A stretch of 64,000 nt of DNA from Oopsacas minuta (lineage: Eukaryota; Porifera; Hexactinellida; Lyssacinosida; Leucopsacidae). The notes beneath the pieces are model-generated. The model searched no databases, was not told the DNA's origin, and saw only the letters and a list, made by a program, of their open reading frames with translations. A program made the position numbers and the translations under genes. The first letter of the stretch is position 1. Each line of letters starts with the position of its first letter. Positions 55,433 to 64,000 of the stretch are shown here, piece by piece. The stretch spans positions 573,630-637,629 of the forward strand of contig JAKMXF010000055.1 of the NCBI GenBank assembly GCA_024704765.1, in the 5' to 3' direction.

Positions 55433-56346
55433 CAGTCCGGAGACAAAAGTATTCGAACACACAAATATATTGTCATAAATTGTATGCTCTTTCCCGCTCC
55501 TATATATTATGTAGTCTATATTCGTAGCTGCTATCCAGTAAAATGTATAGAATAACATATGTTTTTCAAGAATTTCAAAAAAATATTTTCAATTCGCTCT
55601 TCTTGAAGGTGTTAATTATGAATAATTGTAAGATAATAATTGATATTCAAAATATGTGGTAATTCAAAGCCTATTAAGAATCTATAATTTCTGACTTGAT
55701 ATTTGAATTCTACGTAGGCGAGTTACCCCAGATTGAAATTTCCAATGGGATTGAACGATTTTTACCAGAGGTATGGATGAATTTCAATTTGTGCCATTTC
55801 TGCCACATTTTGCCCAAGGTGGCACAAGTGGCCGCTACCAAGAGGTTATTATGTAATTCAAGGGTTAACATAGTCATATCATTAGAAAATATTACTTCGA
55901 CTTATTCCTCCTAACCCTAGTTGATTTCCTTGTAGAGGCGCTTTTCCTGCTACCTGTGCCACTTTTTTCAAAAAGTGGCACAAGTGGGACAAATTGAAAT
56001 TTCTTCTATAACTTTGCTAAAATTGTCCAATTCGATTGGAAATTTCAATCAGGGGTAACTCGCCTACGTAGAATTCAAATATCAAGTCAAAAATTATAGA
56101 TTCTTAATAGGCTTTGAATCACCATACATTTTATTATCAACAATTATCCAATAATTATTAATAATTAATACCTTCAAAAAGTGTAAATCGAAATATTTTT
56201 TTAAAATTCTTGAAAAACATATGTTATTCTATACAAATTACTAGATAGCAGCTACGAATATAGACTACACAATATATAGGAGCGGGAAAGAGTATACAAT
56301 TTATGACAATATATTTGTGTGTTCGAATATTTTTGTTCCCTAACTG
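55433..56346. mobile_element. foldback Tc1/mariner-type element, copy 2
   Basis: Ends CAGTCCGGAGACAAAAGTAT and, inward, CAGTTAGGGAACAAAAATAT, with TA at 55431-55432 and 56347-56348. Same about 345-bp arms and central GTGGCAC hairpins as copy 1, with the centre inverted relative to it. 914 bp. Confidence 0.85.
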
Positions 56347-56348
56347 TA

Positions 56349-58323
56349 TATAGTCTATATGTACATAAAGTTTAAATTAATTAAAAGAAAGATATCTTGC
56401 CAAGCAGTCTTAAGAAGAACACTTAGTTTCCTAAAATTATTCAATCAGATAATATGGAGTTCAAGTGTAGAGGTTTAATCCTCAATTGTGAAAACTTATC
56501 CATGGATGGTATGACTATGTGGGATATATACAAAATATCAGATGATTACCCCTTCTGAAGGTGTCCTATCTCAGGGTTAAAGAAATGTAATTATATAGGA
56601 AATCAATTGGTGGAATAGGATTGTGCCTTATATGGCAGAGTTGCCGGTTAGGGAGGTTTAATTGTATACATTAAAGAAACAAAATTTAAATTTAGATTAA
56701 TATATTTCATAGATGCAACATTTGTCAATCAAACTATCATGTATGTAAGTTCAAATCAACTTTAGCCATGGGTGCGTAGTGGTTATTTCCCTACTCTAGA
56801 GAGGCAGAGTCCACAATTTTCGCTCGCTTTGTAGAATACATCTTGATTTAGTAAATGGCATAAATGTTGTTGAACTTCAACATTTCCTTTCAATACATCA
56901 AGATGTATTCTACAATTATTCTCCCACCACTCTCGACAACGCATTCTGTAATTCCTTCAGAAGTAAAGGAAGGGTAAATTAGATAATGCGATCGCCCGCA
57001 TGTTAGTCTCTAAGGTATAAGAAATTTGAGGATTATTCTTTTTCATTTTCCGGACAATTTTGATACAGTTTTCTAGAGTTTTGCGTTCTGGACATATCTA
57101 TTATCACGCCATATCATATTCTTGAATTGGTCACCGTTTTTCTCTCAATAAGCACCCGACTCTATTATTCTTGATGGAGAATATACCAGCACTTCTTCAA
57201 ATCGGTGTAACTCGATATGACGATCCAGAGTTTTACAGATCCCAATTCCTAAAACACTAGAGATATACTACTGTGGCATTAAATGGCTATCCATAAACTT
57301 TTGGGTCTTGGATATTTTAAGTGCAGAAAATATATTATTTGTCTAAGGCTATTGCATATAACAAGTCAATGAACAGAAAACCTTGTGGTATGGCTCTATT
57401 TATTGAGGTATGATGATGGAATCACAATTGACGAAACATATAAATTAACAGGAATGTATTATTTGCTTATAGGTTAATCACTATTTACAGTAGATTGACC
57501 AAGAACGAGTATTCTATGTGTGTTCTAATTTCTTGTTATCATGACGTAAGCGAAATTATATATGTTTTGAATTCTGGAAATATCAGTGATATTTGAGGTA
57601 TTCGGATAATATATTAACACTAAAATTGTGTACCAAGGGATAAAAGGTTTAGATTATCAATTTAACATTCCGTATTTGCTGTAAATTTCGGCAATATGAA
57701 TTTTTTATAAGAAACGAAAAATATTGAAACTATGAAAATTTATCAAGTAATTTTGGCATTTTGCGTGTTCTCACTAACCAACGGTTAATTACCAGTTAAA
57801 TTTTCATATACCTATTGTGCATTATTGCGATCCAAGCGTTTTGTCCCGGATGGAATCCTCAATTGCGTGACCTTATCCGCATCTCACTTCAGATGGATCA
57901 GTGTCACATACCTTTTTCGCCACTGGGATATACCGTTGCGGGGCAACGTTTCCATTTTCTGGGCTCGTCATGATTGGGATTGCGTAGCCTGAATAGCCTC
58001 GGACATAGGTCCTTACAAGGTTGGATGTGCATTGCCATTGTGCACTTTCGAAAAATATTTGTATGCAGATTGAGTGAACAAAGGTATTTCGCTACTCAAA
58101 ATTTAGGAATTAACTAGTATGTCTTGATCGTTGGTTTGGTGCAGCATATTTTGTACATTTCAGCCTGCACCTGTGTCCTATTGCTTCACATTCCTGAGAC
58201 TTGAGTACATTGCGAGAACATATCAGACCCGAATCACTTTGGCTCAAGAGACGAACAAATATATATGTGTAATCTGTTGTGAAAAGATGTTTTAAAAAGA
58301 GGGAGACAAATTTTGGTCTAGAT
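56349..58323. other. no gene; contains a two-level hairpin
   Basis: No open frame of note. 56829-56915 forms a hairpin (see repeat entry). Confidence 0.4.
56829..56915. repeat. hairpin with 19-bp perfect outer stem
   Basis: TTGTAGAATACATCTTGAT (56829-56847) pairs with 56897-56915 exactly. Inside it AAATGTTG (56862-56869) pairs with CAACATTT (56878-56885). Total span 87 nt. Confidence 0.75.
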
Positions 58324-60200
<1,877 letters not shown>

Positions 60201-60383
60201 GTAATTAAATCAATCGGATTGATATCTTTTCTGATATAATTTTATTGGGTTATACGAATGGAAACAAATCATTTACAAATAGAACAACATGCTTACCCAC
60301 TTATCTTGTACTGACTGTATACATGCGACTATTTGGCAGCTCGCTGTATGAACTGAAAAGATTTAATTATACCCTCGTGTAAG

Positions 60384-60450
60384 CCAGGGGTCATAGAACC
60401 TCACAGCCGACGGGCCAAAATAGACAGATTCCATAAGACTGCTGGACAGA
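60384..60450. mobile_element. possible solo hAT end
   Basis: CAGGGGTCATAGAACCTCAC followed by agccgacgggccaaaat resembles the 5' end of hAT elements of the type CAGGGGT...GCCCGCGGGCC. No partner end or gene found. Confidence 0.35.
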
Positions 60451-61269
60451 TGGGCTATCAATTACAGCCTCGAGGATATTTTCGGAATCATTACCAGGTT
60501 ATAGTAGCCCTGGATTTTAAGGAAATCGTATGGAGGAATTTCAAGTTACCGAACTGGTAAACGATTTTGTGAATTTCCAAATTCAAAATGGACCTCTGAC
60601 CAACTTTTTAGGCTGCATCTGAATGTCAAATCGCAAAACAAGAAGAACTTTGGGTCCTTGAATGCTACCCTAGTGATAATACCACTATCATATTTCGCAA
60701 TTAGATTTTAGAATGCCTTTTGATATTTGTATCCGACATACGAAATTCTATCTATTGTTATGTTAATGAGATGGATGCTGCTGCCAGACTAGGGATACTG
60801 ATTCTATGTCCGCTATTAGGATAGAAGTTGCCTATCGTAGTACACAGTCCAAGTGATTCTCGTTAAGCTGTGTCTACAACTTGTCTTTTGCGCATTATCT
60901 TCTAGAAGAGTAGTTCAAAAATGGATGTACTCTAAAAGAGACCTACAACTTAGTTCTTGTTTCAGTATTGAAGGAAATATTTCAGGAGTTAAAGAATGTT
61001 GATAGAGCTCTAGTAGAGACACATCTATAAATTAAATTTGAGCTCACTAGAACTTTAAAGCTAAATCAGTTCCATTTGTAATTCCTCTACCAAGTCACCA
61101 ATTTCGACATCAAGTATGTTGGCAAAGTTGGTAAATACATTTGATGCTTATCCATATGTGCTATTGAGTGCTGAATTGATTTTTAAGAACTATTATTACT
61201 TCGGCGTATCAATAAACATCACATGGTTGGTGAGAACAAAGTGTAGAAAAATGAACACAACTCTCTTAC
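60451..61269. other. no gene seen; expected 3' flank of RAG1-like core 2
   Basis: I looked here for a CACAGTG end of the second RAG1-like element. Only CACAGTCCAAGTG at 60845 is close, and the rest of the end does not match. Confidence 0.4.
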
Positions 61270-63085
61270 AATCGTAAATCCCAGAGTTGTAGTTTAACTT
61301 ATAATGCTTAAATGTTTTAATACAGGACCTCAATTAATTGATGTATTTCCAAACCGCATCATTGATCCATTATTTATTCAATTTCGTGCTATAAGCAACC
61401 AGTTTATGTAATGATGGACTAATATTAACAAAAGGACACTGGCTTAATACAAACACATACATTTCACGGCAAACAAGGCCAAGTTGTTCTGTATCTATTT
61501 CTCTACCGCTGGAAAGATACGCAAAATAGCAGAGAGATTGGTTTAGATCTTTTCCAAATAACCGTGATATAGATATCGGACTAATGATGTAATCCAGTAG
61601 AAAAAAGCTTCTTTATTCGCAAAGCAACATCGCGCGATATTATGGTGGAAGTGGTTCCACCTGAGTTAACGGTTGATCCATTTTCAAACCAGTTTGCTCT
61701 TTCAAAATCCTTGTTAGAAATTTTGAGGAATCTTTCACTTCAGCACACGTTGGTGACGATTTTTAGTACTTGAATGCAGATGATAAACAATAAACATGAA
61801 CCAGCAGAAAACACAAATGTAAGAGTGAAGGAGAGAAGCAGAAATACGTCGAAATCGGAGACGTGCTCATTTGTTAAACCAAATCCTTGTGAATGAGGAA
61901 GTAATAAATATTCTTCTGTGTAAATCTGAGAAAATATCTCTTTGGGAGCCGAAATAGTTCGGTTGATGTGAAAGCCAGATTCAACGAATTCTAGATCATC
62001 TATTTGATCGTAGGTAACTGTACACAGTCGACAGTTTGGGCCTGCTGCACCTGTAAGAATGCCTGAGGTTTTCCCATCGAGCATAGTGCGGAGTACTTAA
62101 ACTCTAATTTTCTCACTTTGTTCTAACTCAAATCATTGTTGTTCTATCAATTTTGTTTCTGGATTGATATAAGAATGCATTAGATGTACAATATTCTCTT
62201 CGTTTTCTTTCATAGCCCATAATGCGAGAGGTCGAATTTGAAATCAAGAATTTGGAGTTCTGTTTACCCAGATTTCGCGGTTAGAATAATCTTAAATCGA
62301 AAGAATCTTATAGGCGCATAAGAGGAAATTTTTAGTATTGATTGTGGGACTTTCCTGAAGTTGGTTATAGACTTGGTGAGAACCAGAACCGTCTAACCCA
62401 TCTGATACTGTATTGCTTAAAGGAAATCGAGTTTCATGTATTTTGGGAAGTATCTTAATTAATCTTGATACAGTCTGTTGTAATTTTCCCATATGGCATG
62501 AGAATTCCAATAGCATGCTCACTTTGATTCAATATAAACTCTAATTCATTTGATGTTGTAATTTCTGTACGGTAGTGGGAAACATCTGACTACGGAGGGA
62601 CGAGGATATTTTTTGATTTAGCAGTTTCCTTAACACAATATATTTACTTTCCTATCTGGAGTTGGTCGAGTAAGAAAGCTGGTTTCTCAATAGGTATATG
62701 TTAGCTAGCGCAACCAAATGAGCCTTTTGAAATGATCTCTCATTAATAGGTAACTGTTGCGAAATCACTCTGGGAACTAGAAACGAACTGTAGGCCACAC
62801 GATGAAATTGTCTTTCTATTAACACCTTTAATGATAAGGTTTCGATGATATTCACAAGAGAAGATAATTGAATTTCAATCCCTTGTTAGTTAATTAAGAA
62901 AGTGTTTTTCTAAAGTCATTCGAAATTTCGGCTTCATAGATGTTTATATCTTCAGAAAATCTCCTCTTTGGAAGACTGTCAATTGGATAAGAACAGAACA
63001 GCATACTTTCCCAGGTGGCTAAATCGTGGCCTTTTAAGAAATATTTGTCAGGTTTCAGTTCCCGAACTGTCTGAAAATTGTAGGA
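61270..63085 (-). pseudogene. RAG1/Transib-like transposase relic 2
   Basis: Aligns in order with the gene at 21785-23893. Minus strand from 63080: DLATWESMLFCSYPIDSLPK (copy 1 DLETWDNMIFHS), LDQLQIGK, TVSDGLDGSGSHQVYNQ (first Asp), AMLDGKTSGILTGAAGPNCR then LC (second Asp in D-G-K plus CxxC), ESGFHINRTI, GLKMDQPLTQ, a TT..NIARCCFANKEA phrase, REMYVFVLSQCPFVNISPSL then HKLVAYS (second His changed to Tyr), and SCIK..KHYK where copy 1 has LESCNKFVRRYR (the Glu is lost). Many frameshifts. The upstream part may run on toward or past the window end. It is clearly older than copy 1 and differs enough in sequence to be a separate lineage of the same family. Confidence 0.7.
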
Positions 63086-64000
63086 AAATCACTTTCTGGT
63101 AATTGGAAATTAGTGACGAACTATGTACAACATGCTCGTATTGAAGAATTATACTCCAAAAGAACAAACGCCTCTTTGTTATTCATTCTAAGGTGTACAC
63201 AATATAGGAAAAGGATACTTGTAAATTAATTCTTCATACATTTACGAATAATTTTTAGCTTATCAATTGTAAATGGAATATTAGAATTTATGGGGGTCAA
63301 AAAAGTATCGTAAATTAAAGCAAGCATGGTAAGCTAACATATAAAAACTAGAAAACTTCTGCTCATGACTGCCCACTAAAGCTTTTTGTACCAAATTGGC
63401 AATAATATTTCGTCCGATTGATCCTGAGTGGAGTCTCACGTCACAAACCAAAACTTTGAGGAATCAGATCATAAATTTCTTTCTACATATGAGTTACATG
63501 TGTATAATACATACAGAATAACATACCTTTACCAATTAATAGCCATTATGTAAAGCAATACAAGATATTGGAATAACAAGATGACAGTTATGTAACTGAC
63601 AAAGCTATTTGAAAATTGGAAAGTTCCTCCTTAGTTCATAAAAGGTAGAATTCTATAACTAGCGTTAGTACAATCCAATTACTACCTTTTCTGGACAATC
63701 GTATTCTATAAATTTTTTAATGATTCGGGGGTATGATATTTCCACTCTATTCCATTAGTTTACCCAATATGTATTATGTATCATTCTTTGCGATGAATTT
63801 TAACAATGGGCTCTCCTGTTTCGTATTGGTTCCTTCTTTGGGTTTTCTACGTTGATTAGCATGTCTAAAATCATGGCTTCTTCGGGAACAATCAGACATA
63901 TTTAGTTACACATGATTGAGAAAATTCAATTTAATTCATCTTTTAGAGTGAATAAATATATATCACAATAAATTAACATGAATAATTGTTAGCACCAAGG
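63086..64000. other. no confident gene
   Basis: Could hold the 5' part of the second RAG1-like element, but no frame or CACAGTG end is recognised before the window stops. Confidence 0.35.

Noticed and set aside
60845-60857. CACAGTCCAAGTG as a possible end of the second RAG1-like element
   Set aside because: Only the first six bases match the CACAGTG end; no GGGGAAATAGG block follows and no partner or 5-bp duplication was found.

Overview
The window is AT-rich animal DNA with no bacterial gene layout. There are no operons. Reading frames are short and often bounded by GT..AG splice signals, and the sequence is packed with decayed DNA transposons (mariner, Tc1, pogo/Tigger, PIF/Harbinger, hAT/ZBED, CACTA-like and RAG1/Transib-like). 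The mix of SETMAR-type mariners, ZBED-type hATs and a multicopy gene family that I know from arthropod genomes points to an arthropod, plausibly a crustacean such as a copepod. The species is inference. I see no rRNA, tRNA, CRISPR array or intact long gene.

Layout. 0-8 kb: a 906-bp palindromic foldback element (1392-2297), two isolated exon-like segments and non-coding DNA. 7.9-11 kb: a hAT remnant next to a pogo/Tigger element. 11.6-14.2 kb: CACTA-TIR element A. 14.9-17.0 kb: mariner ends enclosing a hAT gene. 17.4-20.2 kb: a PIF/Harbinger element with both of its genes. 21.5-24.6 kb: a complete-ended RAG1-like (Transib-type) transposon. 24.8-26.8 kb: a hAT relic. 27.5-28.0 kb: a possible host exon. 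30.2-36.0 kb: a long-inverted-repeat transposon carrying a RAG1-like zinc N-terminus and a zinc-embedded DDE core, itself hit by a Tc1 element and a mariner. 36.9-39.7 kb: a THAP-domain reading frame split after its third codon by CACTA-TIR element B. 40.7-42.8 kb: a pogo-like element with a nested mariner. 43.5-44.2 kb: two phase-compatible exons of a possible host membrane protein. 44.8-48.4 kb: a mariner with CACTA-TIR element C nested in its terminal repeat; C is in the opposite orientation to B. 48.4-58 kb: mostly non-coding, with a second foldback element (55433-56346). 58.3-60.4 kb: a hAT relic. 61.3-63.1 kb: a second, more decayed RAG1-like core.

Main results. (1) The element at 21479-24585 has a perfect 5-bp target duplication (TGTTG), ends that begin with CACAGTG (the V(D)J recombination-signal heptamer), and a broken gene in which D, D, CxxC, HxxxxH and E can all be read, with spacings close to RAG1 D600/D708/E962. 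Its two ends differ by 9 bp in the distance between their conserved blocks. (2) An arthropod gene family that I cannot name is carried by elements with CACTA/CACAR ends and a TTA target duplication. All three insertions lie at A-TTA-T, and two can be checked by rebuilding the empty site. (3) Three otherwise different families here share the D..CxxC..HxxxH..E layout of the CMC/Transib/RAG1 group.

Every transposase shows frameshifts, stops or deletions, so no intact autonomous element is visible. The nesting order can still be read: mariner before CACTA C; LIR element before Tc1 and mariner 3; pogo-like element before mariner 1; THAP frame before CACTA B.
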